DNA of 64,000 nt, taken from assembly GCF_000243415.2 (NCBI RefSeq), contig NZ_KI912270.1, positions 6,839,837-6,903,836 of the forward strand, written 5' to 3'. Each line of letters starts with the position of its first letter. The stretch's first letter is position 1. This DNA comes from Mycolicibacterium tusciae JS617. Its GTDB lineage: Bacteria; Actinomycetota; Actinomycetes; Mycobacteriales; Mycobacteriaceae. Made by a program: the position numbers and the translations under genes. The notes under the pieces are model-generated. The model searched no databases. It was given only the letters and a program-made list of their open reading frames with translations, and was not told the origin of the DNA. Of this stretch, positions 16,551-24,811 are shown one piece after another.

Positions 16551-16970
16551 GTGTCCACACAGAAAGCGCTCGCACCCGAGATCTCGACGTGGCCTGACGA
16601 GAACCCGCAGCTGATCGGCAGTCGCTGCGGCGCGTGCGGAGCGACCACATTCCCCGTCCAGCAGCGCTGCCCGAAGTGCAGCGGGGGCGAGATGTCCGAC
16701 GTGCGGCTCCCCCGCAGCGGCACCCTCGTCGCCTGGACCACGCAGGGCTTCCCGCCCGGCGCCCCTTACAAGGGGCCCGCGGGTAAGGACTTCGTGCCGT
16801 TCGGCGTCGGCCTCGTCCAGCTCGAGGACGTGATCCGCGTCGAGGGCCGGCTCACTGAGAACGACCCCGAAAAGCTCCAATTCGGCATGAAGGTCGAGCT
16901 GACCATGGTGCCGTTCACCACCGACGACGAGGGCAACGAGATCGTCACCTTCGCCTTCCAGCCGGTCTAG
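16551..16970 (+). CDS. DUF35 Zn-ribbon/OB-fold acyl-CoA-associated protein
   Basis: 139 residues from GTG 16551. The N-terminal rubredoxin-like zinc ribbon has Cys26, Cys29, Cys40 and Cys43 (SRCGACG and QRCPKCSGG), followed by an OB fold (GTLVAWTTQG, then EDVIRVEGRL). DUF35 proteins are partners of SCP-x-type thiolases and aldolases; ChsH2 of cholesterol side-chain degradation is the studied case. The thiolase gene follows 14 bp downstream, so the two products should form a complex. Confidence 0.88.
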   Translation: MSTQKALAPEISTWPDENPQLIGSRCGACGATTFPVQQRCPKCSGGEMSDVRLPRSGTLVAWTTQGFPPGAPYKGPAGKDFVPFGVGLVQLEDVIRVEGRLTENDPEKLQFGMKVELTMVPFTTDDEGNEIVTFAFQPV

Positions 16971-16984
16971 AGAGGGCTCTGAGC

Positions 16985-18139
16985 ATGACAACTAAAACCG
17001 ACACAGTTGCGATCATCGGGGTGGGACTCCATCCGTTCGGCCGGTTCGACAAGACAGCCATGGAGATGGGCGCCGATGCGATTCAACTGGCACTCACCGA
17101 CGCCGGTGTCGACTGGAAGGACATCCAGTTCGGCTTCGGCGGCAGCTACGAGGTCTCCAACCCCGACGCTGTGACCCGTCTCGTCGGCCTCACCGGCATT
17201 ACCTTCACCAACGTGTTCAACGCCTGCGCCACCGCGGCGTCGGCGATCCAGCAGACAGCCGACACGATCCGGCTCGGCAAGTACGACATCGGAATCGCCA
17301 TCGGTCTGGACAAGCACCCCCGCGGCGCCTTCACCGACGATCCCGCCAAACTCGCCTTGCCGCAGTGGTATGCCGAGAACGGCCAGTTCGTCACCACCAA
17401 GTTCTTCGGTATCAAAGCCAACCACTACATCCACAAGCACGGCATCTCGCAGGAGACGCTGGCCCGAGTGGCCAACAAAAACTTTCGCAACGGGGCGCTG
17501 AACCCGAATGCGTTTCGCCGCAAAGAGATCTCGGTCGATGAGATTCTCAACTCGGCGGTGCTGAACTATCCGCTCACCCAGTACATGTTCTGCGCCCCCG
17601 ACGAGGGTGCGGCCGCGGTGATCATGTGCCGCGGGGACATCGCCCACAAGTTCACCGACAAACCGGTGTTCGTGCGCGCCAGCGAGATCCGTACGCGCAC
17701 CTTCGGCGCCTACGAGGTACACGCCACGTTCGCGCCTCTCGACGAGGACCCTTCGCCCACGGTGTACGCCGCCAAGGCGGCGTACGAGGCGGCCGGGATC
17801 GGACCCGAGGACGTCGATATCGCCCAGCTGCAGGACACCGACGCGGGGGCGGAGGTGATCCACATGGCCGAGACGGGCCTGTGCGCCGACGGCGAGCAGG
17901 AGAAGCTGCTGGCCGACGGCGCCACCGAGATTCACGGCACCATCCCGGTCAACACCGACGGCGGGCTGATCGCCAACGGCGAACCGATCGGCGCGTCGGG
18001 TCTGCGCCAGGTTCATGAGCTGGTGCGCCAGCTTCGTGGCGAGGCGGGCGAGCGCCAGGTCCCGGGCGAACCGAAGGTCGGTTTGGCGCAGGTCTACGGC
18101 GCGCCCGGCACCGCCTCGGCGACCATCCTTTCGATCTGA
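16985..18139 (+). CDS. Thiolase-fold lipid-transfer protein (SCP-x type)
   Basis: 384 residues. Thiolase fold with the nucleophile region VFNACATAASAIQQ (Cys81) and the C-terminal GGLIANGEPIGASG. In that motif the usual catalytic His of GHPxGA is Glu333. It keeps the IDIAQLQDTDAGAE-type internal segment and the LRGEAGERQVPG tail of mycobacterial Ltp proteins. With its DUF35 partner it probably cleaves or condenses an acyl-CoA intermediate. Retention of Cys with replacement of His makes classical thiolysis uncertain. Confidence 0.88.
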   Translation: MTTKTDTVAIIGVGLHPFGRFDKTAMEMGADAIQLALTDAGVDWKDIQFGFGGSYEVSNPDAVTRLVGLTGITFTNVFNACATAASAIQQTADTIRLGKYDIGIAIGLDKHPRGAFTDDPAKLALPQWYAENGQFVTTKFFGIKANHYIHKHGISQETLARVANKNFRNGALNPNAFRRKEISVDEILNSAVLNYPLTQYMFCAPDEGAAAVIMCRGDIAHKFTDKPVFVRASEIRTRTFGAYEVHATFAPLDEDPSPTVYAAKAAYEAAGIGPEDVDIAQLQDTDAGAEVIHMAETGLCADGEQEKLLADGATEIHGTIPVNTDGGLIANGEPIGASGLRQVHELVRQLRGEAGERQVPGEPKVGLAQVYGAPGTASATILSI

Positions 18140-18167
18140 GCAAGATCGCGCATTCGACACATCATGC

Positions 18168-18182
18168 GGAAACATGGTTCTA
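18168..18182. promoter_or_regulatory. Weak operator-like palindrome upstream of secreted protein
   Basis: GGAAAC-ATG-GTTCTA resembles the left half of site 6 (GGAAAC) and the right half only partly. It lies 11 bp upstream of the ATG at 18194. It is weaker than the other sites and is listed for comparison. Confidence 0.25.
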
Positions 18183-18193
18183 AAATTCGGGCA

Positions 18194-18637
18194 ATGAAAT
18201 TTCCGGCGGCAACCAGTGTTTCGAGGCCCGGAGCATTGCTACGGCTCGCCTCGGCAACCATTCTGGCCGCTTCGTCCGTCGCCGTCGCCAGCGTGCCCGC
18301 GCGGGCGCAGGGTCCGCTGCACAACGTCAAATACACGGTGTTCGCCGAGGGGCCCGCGTACGTGGATATCTACTACCGTGACGTCGACCCGCCGAACTGG
18401 GCCGATTACAGCCACAATCCCTACGTATACACCCCGAAGGTCGAGGCCGACGTCGGACCGAATCAGCAGTGGAATCTCGATGTGCAACTTGCGAATCCCG
18501 ACGACTGGGCGATGGTCGTCGCGGGTGGCGAACCAGGCCTATCCCCCAACGTCCACTGCGTCCTCGCGGTGGACGGAGTCGTCGTCGCCACCCATCAAGG
18601 GCCCAAGGGTGCGCTCTGCTCTATTCGCAACTGGTGA
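18194..18637 (+). CDS. Small exported protein with MmpS-like C-terminal pattern
   Basis: 147 residues from ATG 18194; an upstream in-frame start at 18164 would put ten residues before the signal peptide. The signal sequence is RLASATILAASSVAVASVPARAQ, with a likely cleavage after ARA (about residue 35). The mature domain (VKYTVFAEGPAYVDIYYRD and VHCVLAVDGVVVATHQG) resembles the extracytoplasmic domain of MmpS proteins, including two cysteines near the end, but it lacks their membrane anchor. It could be a periplasmic lipid-handling accessory. It converges on the TetR gene. Confidence 0.75.
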   Translation: MKFPAATSVSRPGALLRLASATILAASSVAVASVPARAQGPLHNVKYTVFAEGPAYVDIYYRDVDPPNWADYSHNPYVYTPKVEADVGPNQQWNLDVQLANPDDWAMVVAGGEPGLSPNVHCVLAVDGVVVATHQGPKGALCSIRNW

Positions 18638-18645
18638 CAGCTGAC

Positions 18646-19257
18646 TCACGATCCATCGTCCGGAAGTGGCTCGCCCTCCAGACGGCGAAGCCACTGCTCG
18701 CAATACGCGAACGTCTCGGCGTGACCGGTGGTCATGCCCAGCGCGCGTTCCATCACAAGACTCTGTGACACGCTGGTCGCGAAGACCGTCCACACCACAG
18801 GCGGCACCTCAGTGGATGCGACACCGTAGCGCGCGAGCGCGGCAGCGATCGCCGCGTTCTGTTCCTCCCGGAAACGTTCCGCGTAATAGACGATCTCGGC
18901 TCGCAGTGCCTTGCGGTGATTGGCCAGGCCCATGAATTCCATCGTCAGCCGGGTGGCCTCCGGCTGGGTACTGAATCTCCAAAGCGACCAGAGCGGCTGA
19001 GGCGAGGCCAGCGCCGTCTTGAGAACGCTCAGCCCGGCTTCGGCCATGCGCCGGAACACCGCGAGGAACAGATCCTCCATGGTCCGGAAGTAGTAGTGGA
19101 CGAGCTGAGGCTTGAGGCCGGCCTTCTCGGCGACACGGCGCGAGGTGACCGAGGCGTAGCCCTCCTCGAGAAGCAGCTGCTCTGCGGCATCGAGCAGCAC
19201 CCCGCGATTCTTCGCCTCCGGCGCCCCGATCCTTCGCAGCCCAGAGATCTCGGTCAT
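18646..19257 (-). CDS. TetR family transcriptional regulator
   Basis: 203 residues. The HTH is in residues about 22-62: LDAAEQLLLEEGYASVTSRRVAEKAGLKPQLVHYYF, the canonical TetR layout. The ligand domain contains RLTMEFMGLANHRKALRAEIVYYAERFREEQ. It is divergent from the P450 gene at 19451, and the 193-bp gap holds a twin TGCTNAGCA element that is a better candidate for its own operator than the GAGAAT palindromes. It may sense a CoA thioester or lipid intermediate of the pathway. Confidence 0.9.
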   Translation of the reverse strand: MTEISGLRRIGAPEAKNRGVLLDAAEQLLLEEGYASVTSRRVAEKAGLKPQLVHYYFRTMEDLFLAVFRRMAEAGLSVLKTALASPQPLWSLWRFSTQPEATRLTMEFMGLANHRKALRAEIVYYAERFREEQNAAIAAALARYGVASTEVPPVVWTVFATSVSQSLVMERALGMTTGHAETFAYCEQWLRRLEGEPLPDDGS

Positions 19258-19344
19258 GCCATCAATCCTCTTCCCGACGTCAGTTGCGACACGCCGATCG
19301 TAGTGGGGACGGGCCCAACGATCTTGACCCTGACCTTAACGCCG

Positions 19345-19364
19345 TGCTAAGCAGGTGCTCAGCA
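19345..19364. promoter_or_regulatory. Twin TGCTNAGCA operator candidate in TetR-P450 intergenic region
   Basis: TGCTAAGCA at 19345-19353 and TGCTCAGCA at 19356-19364, each palindromic, 11 bp apart. Together they frame TAAGCA-GG-TGCTCA. The position between divergent TetR and P450 genes suggests autoregulation plus P450 control. Confidence 0.5.
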
Positions 19365-19450
19365 TATTCGGCAGAACGGCTCATCCGAGCCGCCGATTCA
19401 GTGACAGTCACAATGCGGGTAAGCGCCGACCTTGGAGGGCTCAGAAGACG

Positions 19451-20731
19451 ATGACCACGGATTTCGACTCGGTCGACTACTTCACCGATCCGTCGCTGGT
19501 GCCCGATCCGCATCCGTATTACGACCACGTGCGCACCAAGGATCCGGTGTGTTGCCCTATCAGCAACGGCGTGCTGGCGGTCACGGGCTGGGAAGCGGCC
19601 AACACCGTCTATAAGGACAGCGAAAACTACTCCTCCTGTGTCGCGGTCATGGGACCGTTCACGCCGATCCCGTTCACGCCGGAGGGCGACGACATTTGTG
19701 CACAGCTCGAGGAGCACCGCACTGGGATCATCATGCACGAGCACATGGTCACGATGGACCCACCGCACCACACGGACGCACGGTCCGTTCTATCGCGGCT
19801 GCTGACTCCCAAGCGGCTTAAGGAGAACGAGGATTTCATGTGGCGGCTCGCCGACCGTCACATCGACGAGTTCATTGCCGCGGGCCACTGTGAGTTCCTC
19901 AATGCCTACGCCAAGCCGTTCTCGCTGCTGGTGGTCGCCGACCTGCTCGGTGTGCCCGAGGAGGACCACGAGGACTTCCGTCAGGCATTCGGCGCCCTGG
20001 GCGAGGGAACCAACATCGGCAGCCTCGACCACGAGGTCATCGCCGTGAACCCGTTGGCGTGGGCCGATGAGAAGTTCTCCCAGTACATAGAGGAGCGCCG
20101 CGCCTCACCCCGTGACGACGTGCTCACATCGATTGCGACGGCGAAGTATCCGGACGGCTCGACTCCCGAGGTGGTCGACGTGGTCCGGACTGCGACGTTC
20201 CTTTTCGCCGCCGGCCAGGAGACGACCGCGAAGCTGCTCGGTGCGGCGATGCGGGTGCTCAGCGACCGGCCCGACATCCAGCAGCAGTTGCGCGACGACC
20301 GCACCCTCATCCCGATCTTCGTCGAGGAGTGCCTACGCATGGACAGCCCGGTGAAGAGCGTGTTCCGGATGGCCCGCAAGACAACGACACTCGGTGACAC
20401 CCCGGTGCCCGCAGGGACCACGGTGATGGTCAGCCCCGGCGCCGCCAACCGCGACCCGGCGCGCTTCCAGAATCCCCATGAGTTCTCCCTCGACCGCAAG
20501 AACGTCCGCGAGCACATCGCGTTCAGCCGCGGCATCCACTCCTGCCCGGGCGCTCCGTTGGCGCGGGTGGAGGGTCGTGTCTCGATCGAGCGCATCCTCG
20601 ACCGGATGGCCGACATCACCGTCAGCGAGGAGAAGCACGGGCCGATCGATGCCCGGCGTTACGAGTACGAGCCGACGTTCATCCTGCGCGGACTGACCGA
20701 GATCAACATCGAATTCACGCCGGTCGGTTAG
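19451..20731 (+). CDS. Cytochrome P450
   Basis: 426 residues from ATG 19451, with GGAGGG 11 bp upstream; the frame upstream to 19355 lies in the TetR intergenic region. I-helix A254-G-Q-E-T-T259, K-helix ExxR in FVEECLRMDSP, and heme loop FSRGIHSCPGAPLAR with Cys365 as thiolate ligand. It is a soluble bacterial class I P450 that needs a ferredoxin and reductase; candidates in the window are the ferredoxins at 36190 and 60446 and the FprB-like enzyme at 40704. The substrate is not predictable. It ends convergent with a secreted-protein gene, overlapping by 4 bp. Confidence 0.93.
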   Translation: MTTDFDSVDYFTDPSLVPDPHPYYDHVRTKDPVCCPISNGVLAVTGWEAANTVYKDSENYSSCVAVMGPFTPIPFTPEGDDICAQLEEHRTGIIMHEHMVTMDPPHHTDARSVLSRLLTPKRLKENEDFMWRLADRHIDEFIAAGHCEFLNAYAKPFSLLVVADLLGVPEEDHEDFRQAFGALGEGTNIGSLDHEVIAVNPLAWADEKFSQYIEERRASPRDDVLTSIATAKYPDGSTPEVVDVVRTATFLFAAGQETTAKLLGAAMRVLSDRPDIQQQLRDDRTLIPIFVEECLRMDSPVKSVFRMARKTTTLGDTPVPAGTTVMVSPGAANRDPARFQNPHEFSLDRKNVREHIAFSRGIHSCPGAPLARVEGRVSIERILDRMADITVSEEKHGPIDARRYEYEPTFILRGLTEINIEFTPVG

Positions 20732-21138
20732 GAACCTGCCGGAGCGGGCCGGAGCTGCTCTCCGCTCTCCCACCTCGGGAAGCCGTCCTCGCGCGTGACG
20801 CAGGACAGGAACATGCCGTCGGGCGCCTGAGCGACCTCACCGTCGTAGCCGGCGCAATTGCTCATGTAGTCCTTGATTCCGCGCATCTCCGGAGACCGAA
20901 ACCAGCGCGGTTCGTAGCGTCGCGGCGTTCCGCAGAACACCAACCGTCCCCACGACGTCACACCGAACACGTAGTACTTGGTGTTGTCACCGCAGTACGA
21001 GCCCAGTACGACACCCGGTCTGATGCCCGGGACACAGCTGGGCTCGTTGCACTGGGTCGGTCCCGCCGACGCGGCAGGGGACGCGATGATCGAACCTGCG
21101 GTCAGGGCTGCAGCAAGCACTGCGACGGTGGATCGCAT
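20728..21138 (-). CDS. Small exported protein, cysteine-containing
   Basis: 136 residues from ATG 21138; the frame continues upstream to 21330 but only this start gives a clean signal peptide (STVAVLAAALTAGSIIASPAASAG, cleavage near residue 26). The mature part has six or more cysteines (TQCNEPSCVPG, SYCGD, VFCGT, SNCAG, LSCVT), suggesting disulfides outside the membrane. No known domain. It is divergent from another exported protein at 21218, with the site 5 operator between them. Confidence 0.75.
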   Translation of the reverse strand: MRSTVAVLAAALTAGSIIASPAASAGPTQCNEPSCVPGIRPGVVLGSYCGDNTKYYVFGVTSWGRLVFCGTPRRYEPRWFRSPEMRGIKDYMSNCAGYDGEVAQAPDGMFLSCVTREDGFPRWESGEQLRPAPAGS

Positions 21139-21144
21139 TCGACC

Positions 21145-21173
21145 ATTCTCACATGTGCGGGAATCAAATTCTC
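21145..21173. promoter_or_regulatory. Operator candidate between divergent exported-protein genes (site 5)
   Basis: GGGAAT-CAA-ATTCTC at 21159-21173, preceded by another ATTCTC half-site at 21145-21150. It lies just upstream of the minus-strand start at 21138 and 44 bp from the plus-strand start at 21218. Confidence 0.5.
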
Positions 21174-21217
21174 GCTTTCGAAGAGGAAGGCTATCGGCCA
21201 AGATAGGCTCTATAGCC

Positions 21218-21742
21218 ATGCGTAGACAGACGATCGCCGCAGGCGCATTAGCGGCAATGACCATCGCCGCGACGCTGAGCCCCACCCCCGCCGCGAACGC
21301 ATCGGACTTCGGAACCGAGCTCAACGGCACCTACCATTACCACGCGAACGGCCAGTTCGCCTTGGTCAATGATGTTCGAAAGGACATGCCGACGATCGAC
21401 GAGACGTGGACTCTGTCGTCGAGCTGTGTCAGCCCGGTCGAATGCGAAGGGACGGCGGTGAGTTCGGCGGGTTGGAGCGCCCGGTTGTGGTACGGCTATC
21501 CGAACACCTACTGGGTCGTCGACCGAACGATAGACCAATGGCAATTCTGCCCCGGGGGTGGAATCGCTCCCGGCGAGCAGAGGTTTCAGTTCGCCGGACT
21601 CGACCGGGTACGCGAGGAAAGAAACGAAAAGGTCACGAACTTCCTGGTGGGCCGCCAGCGGACGGTCAGTCCCAGCGGATCGTGCGGCACCAACAAGCCC
21701 CTCGTCATCGAGACACCCATTAAGGTGGAGCAGATTTCCTGA
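21218..21742 (+). CDS. Small exported protein of unknown function
   Basis: 174 residues from ATG 21218. Signal peptide TIAAGALAAMTIAATLSPTPAANAS with likely cleavage near residue 30. The mature domain starts FGTELNGTYHYHANGQFALVN and contains three cysteines around SSCVSPVECEGTAVSSAGW and more further on. This pattern of a beta-rich exported protein with TWTLSSSC and W-rich segments is common in mycobacteria and has no assigned function. It converges on mceF with a 7-bp gap and shares its upstream region and operator candidate with the exported protein at 20728. Confidence 0.78.
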   Translation: MRRQTIAAGALAAMTIAATLSPTPAANASDFGTELNGTYHYHANGQFALVNDVRKDMPTIDETWTLSSSCVSPVECEGTAVSSAGWSARLWYGYPNTYWVVDRTIDQWQFCPGGGIAPGEQRFQFAGLDRVREERNEKVTNFLVGRQRTVSPSGSCGTNKPLVIETPIKVEQIS

Positions 21743-21749
21743 CGCCGGA

Positions 21750-23471
21750 TCAGATCGGCAGCAGGTCCTTCCACGTCTTGGGCGCGTGCCCCGCGGCGAC
21801 GTTCGTCAGAGTCTGTACCTGCCCATCTGGCGTCACGAACTGTCCGGTGTTCGGGTCATAAGGCACCGCGGCGACCGACGGTCCGCCGGAATCGTTGCCA
21901 CTGAACCCACTTGGCGCTGCAGGTACTCCCCCACCGTGCGGCACCTCAGTCGCCTGCGGAAGGCCGGGTGCCGGCGTGACAGCGCCGGCCGGGGCGGCCG
22001 GCATCGGCACACCGTTCACCGAGTTGCCGGGCGGCGGTGGCGGCAACGGTGAAGGCGAGGGAGGTGCTGGCGGCGGGGCAGGCGCCGCAGGGGGCGGTGC
22101 GATCGGCGTGTAGAGGGGATTGGGTACACCGGGAGGCGTCCCCGACGGCACCGCGCCTGGAGGCAGAGGTGTCCCCTGGAGCGGTGCATAGATTCGTTCT
22201 TGAAAGTCGACCCGATCATCGAGGGCGAACCCCTGCCAAATCATGTTGGGGTCGAACGGATATGGCCCTGTCGAATGAGGGCGAAGGGCAATGGGCTTGA
22301 AGCCCTCTGGGTCGTTGCACAGTTCGACGGTCGGGGCACGCCTGCCCGGGTGTCCCATACACGGATAATTACGGGCGCCTCGCACGCCGATCGGCGAATC
22401 CTGCGGCAGTTTGCAATACACGTCATCCGGTGTGTCGATGACGGTCACGTCGGCCGGTGAGCGCCACTGCGACGGCGGCAGGAATCCGACCGTACACGGC
22501 ACCGGATCCGAAATGGTCAGGGCGAAATCGCTGAGAGGGTAGCCAGTGGGGTTGTTCTTGCCGAGGCCAAATTCCTGCTGAGCGGCTAGCGCATTGGGAA
22601 AAACAACCAGCAGCTGTTCGAGCGACGGGTTGTATGTGACGAGGATCTGCCCGAGGGTCGTGAGGTTCGCCAGCAGCACCGGCAGCGTCGGCTTGATCTG
22701 GTTCAGCAGCTGCGAAACCTCTTGCGCGAAGCCGGGTCCACGCTCCAGGAGTGTGCGGATCTGAGGATCGTTCTGCGCGAGCTGGGCAGTGACCCCCTCC
22801 AGACTTCGCGCCCACGTCCGGATGGAGTCCGCGGTTTCGGCCTGTGAATCCAGCAGCGGCCCACTGTCGTCGATCAGCCCGCGCGACTCGTCGGACACGG
22901 CGTTCAATCGCTCGGACAGCGTTGCACCGGAGTCCAGCAGCGAGCCGAAGTCTGGACCGGCGCCGTTGAACGCCTTGAACGTCTCGTCGAGAAGGTCAGA
23001 GATCCTGTCACCGGGGATGCTGTTCACCAGCTCGCTGACCTGATCCAGCATCGGACCGACCTGTTGCGGAATCGTGGTGTTGGCCACTGAGATTCGCGAT
23101 CCGTCTTCCAGGTACGGTCCCGAGTCGGTCCGTGGGCGCAGATCCACGTACTGCTCGCCGACCGCCGACACGCTGAGCACACTGGCCTCGAGATCCGCGG
23201 GGACCTTCGGTGATGTGTTGAGCGACATCACGGCTTCGGCCCCGGTCTCGGTCAGCTGCACCGATTTCACCTTGCCGATCTGTACCCCGCGGTACGTGAC
23301 ATTGGCGAAGCGGTAAAGACCCCCTGCGGCAGGCAATTCCAGGGTGACGGTCAGTCGGCCGACGTTGAGCAGCGTCGGCAACTGCATGTAGGCGAACAGC
23401 ATCACCGTCACGCCGACGATCGACGCGATCGTGAAGATGATCAGCTGGTTACGGACGAAGCGGGTCAGCAT
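21750..23471 (-). CDS. mceF: MceF, Mce-family lipid transporter subunit with Pro-rich tail
   Basis: 573 residues. N-terminal membrane anchor at about residues 10-35 (LIIFTIASIVGVTVMLFAY), then the MCE domain (GGLYRFANVTYRGVQIGKVKSVQL, about residues 45-120), then the long helical region (VSELVNSIPGDRISDLLDETF onward). After residue 435 comes a Pro-rich, low-complexity tail (PPPAAPAPPPAPPSPSPLP). MceF is the last core subunit of the MCE hexamer that carries lipids across the periplasm. The ATG of mceF overlaps the mceE stop by one base. Confidence 0.93.
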   Translation of the reverse strand: MLTRFVRNQLIIFTIASIVGVTVMLFAYMQLPTLLNVGRLTVTLELPAAGGLYRFANVTYRGVQIGKVKSVQLTETGAEAVMSLNTSPKVPADLEASVLSVSAVGEQYVDLRPRTDSGPYLEDGSRISVANTTIPQQVGPMLDQVSELVNSIPGDRISDLLDETFKAFNGAGPDFGSLLDSGATLSERLNAVSDESRGLIDDSGPLLDSQAETADSIRTWARSLEGVTAQLAQNDPQIRTLLERGPGFAQEVSQLLNQIKPTLPVLLANLTTLGQILVTYNPSLEQLLVVFPNALAAQQEFGLGKNNPTGYPLSDFALTISDPVPCTVGFLPPSQWRSPADVTVIDTPDDVYCKLPQDSPIGVRGARNYPCMGHPGRRAPTVELCNDPEGFKPIALRPHSTGPYPFDPNMIWQGFALDDRVDFQERIYAPLQGTPLPPGAVPSGTPPGVPNPLYTPIAPPPAAPAPPPAPPSPSPLPPPPPGNSVNGVPMPAAPAGAVTPAPGLPQATEVPHGGGVPAAPSGFSGNDSGGPSVAAVPYDPNTGQFVTPDGQVQTLTNVAAGHAPKTWKDLLPI

Positions 23472-24811
23472 CAGCCGCCACCTCCCGCCGGCGGTGCCGG
23501 AGCCGGCGGGGCCGCTGGCGCCGGACCGGCCGGCGCCGCGTCGCCGTATGGACCGGCGAAGATCTGCGAGCCTTCCAGCGTCGGATTAGGTCCGAACTGC
23601 GGTCTGGCCGGTGGAGGCGGAACCATCGGTAGCACCGGCCCGAACATGGTGTTGATTTGCGCGCCTGGGGGCGCCTCGGGCGCAGGAGGCAGCTCGCTCG
23701 GCGGCGGCGCAACACCCACCATGATCGGATCGTAGGCGTAGTTCAGAAAATAGGGATCACCTGGGGCGGGGATGAGCTTCGCGTTCTCGTCTCCCCAGCG
23801 GGTACCGAGCAGGATGCCGCGCTTGAATCGCGGATACGTGAGGTCGAACGTGGCGATGAGGTTGATGTAGTCGCCCTTGGAGATCTTGTCCGCGAATGCC
23901 GGACCGTACGGGAACGCAGTCGCGAAGATGAGCGCCTGGCTGAGATCGGGACCGATGTCGGCGAGCGATTTCAGCGCCGGCTCGAGGTTTTGCAAATTCG
24001 TCACCAGATCGTCGCCGGCGTCGTTGACCAGCTGGGTGGCGGTGTCGCTGAGGGTTCCCAGCCTATCCAGCGCCGTTGTCAGGTTGGGCCGCTCCTTGAC
24101 GAGCACGTCTATCGCGGGCGGAATCTCTTTGAGCGCCCGGTCGATCACGTCGCGTTGACTCGCGAACTTTCCCGCCACGCGGTTGAGCTGTTTTATGGAC
24201 TCGATGATGTTGTCGCGCTGGGCGTCCAGCGTTCCCACGAATTCGTCAAGCCGGGTGAGCAATTCCCGAATCTGTGGCTCACGCCCCGACAGCGCAGTGC
24301 TGAAGTTGTGGATGACATCGCCGATCTGCCCCAGCCCGCCTGCGTTGACGATGGTCGACAGCGACGAGAGCGTCTGCTCGGTGGTCGGATAGGTCGACGA
24401 CTGGTTCAGGGGAAGGGTGGAACCGGGTTGCAGGCGACCCCTTGGCTGTTCCCCCAGCGGTGTATTCAGTGCGAGATGCATAGATCCGAGGAGGCTCGTC
24501 TGTCCCACGGACGCGACCGCGTTCTCCGGTATGACGACGTCGGGCTTGACCGACACCTCGACGTTCGCGTGCCAGGCGTCGACGGTCATCTTGCCCACGC
24601 TGCCGACGATCACGTCGTTGACCATCACCGGCGAATTCGACTCGAGCGTGGCGACATTGGGGACCTGAACGGTGTACTGCACCGAGTCGGGACCGCGGCC
24701 GACCGCTCCGGGTAGCGGCAGCGAGTTGATCCCCTGGTAGGCACAGCCCGTCATCGTCACGGCCAGACAGCACCCCGAGACAACCAGCGCCTTCGCGCGA
24801 TTGCGGATCAT
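23471..24811 (-). CDS. mceE: MceE, lipoprotein subunit (LprK/LprN type)
   Basis: 446 residues. The signal peptide ends in a lipobox LAVTMTGCA with Cys23 as lipidation site, as expected for the fifth gene of an mce operon. The MCE domain follows (VQYTVQVPNVATLESNSPVMVNDVIVGSV, about residues 45-110), then the helical needle region. The C-terminus is rich in Pro/Ala/Gly (PAPAAPPAPAPPAGGGG). It overlaps mceD by 4 bp and mceF by 1 bp. Confidence 0.93.
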   Translation of the reverse strand: MIRNRAKALVVSGCCLAVTMTGCAYQGINSLPLPGAVGRGPDSVQYTVQVPNVATLESNSPVMVNDVIVGSVGKMTVDAWHANVEVSVKPDVVIPENAVASVGQTSLLGSMHLALNTPLGEQPRGRLQPGSTLPLNQSSTYPTTEQTLSSLSTIVNAGGLGQIGDVIHNFSTALSGREPQIRELLTRLDEFVGTLDAQRDNIIESIKQLNRVAGKFASQRDVIDRALKEIPPAIDVLVKERPNLTTALDRLGTLSDTATQLVNDAGDDLVTNLQNLEPALKSLADIGPDLSQALIFATAFPYGPAFADKISKGDYINLIATFDLTYPRFKRGILLGTRWGDENAKLIPAPGDPYFLNYAYDPIMVGVAPPPSELPPAPEAPPGAQINTMFGPVLPMVPPPPARPQFGPNPTLEGSQIFAGPYGDAAPAGPAPAAPPAPAPPAGGGG

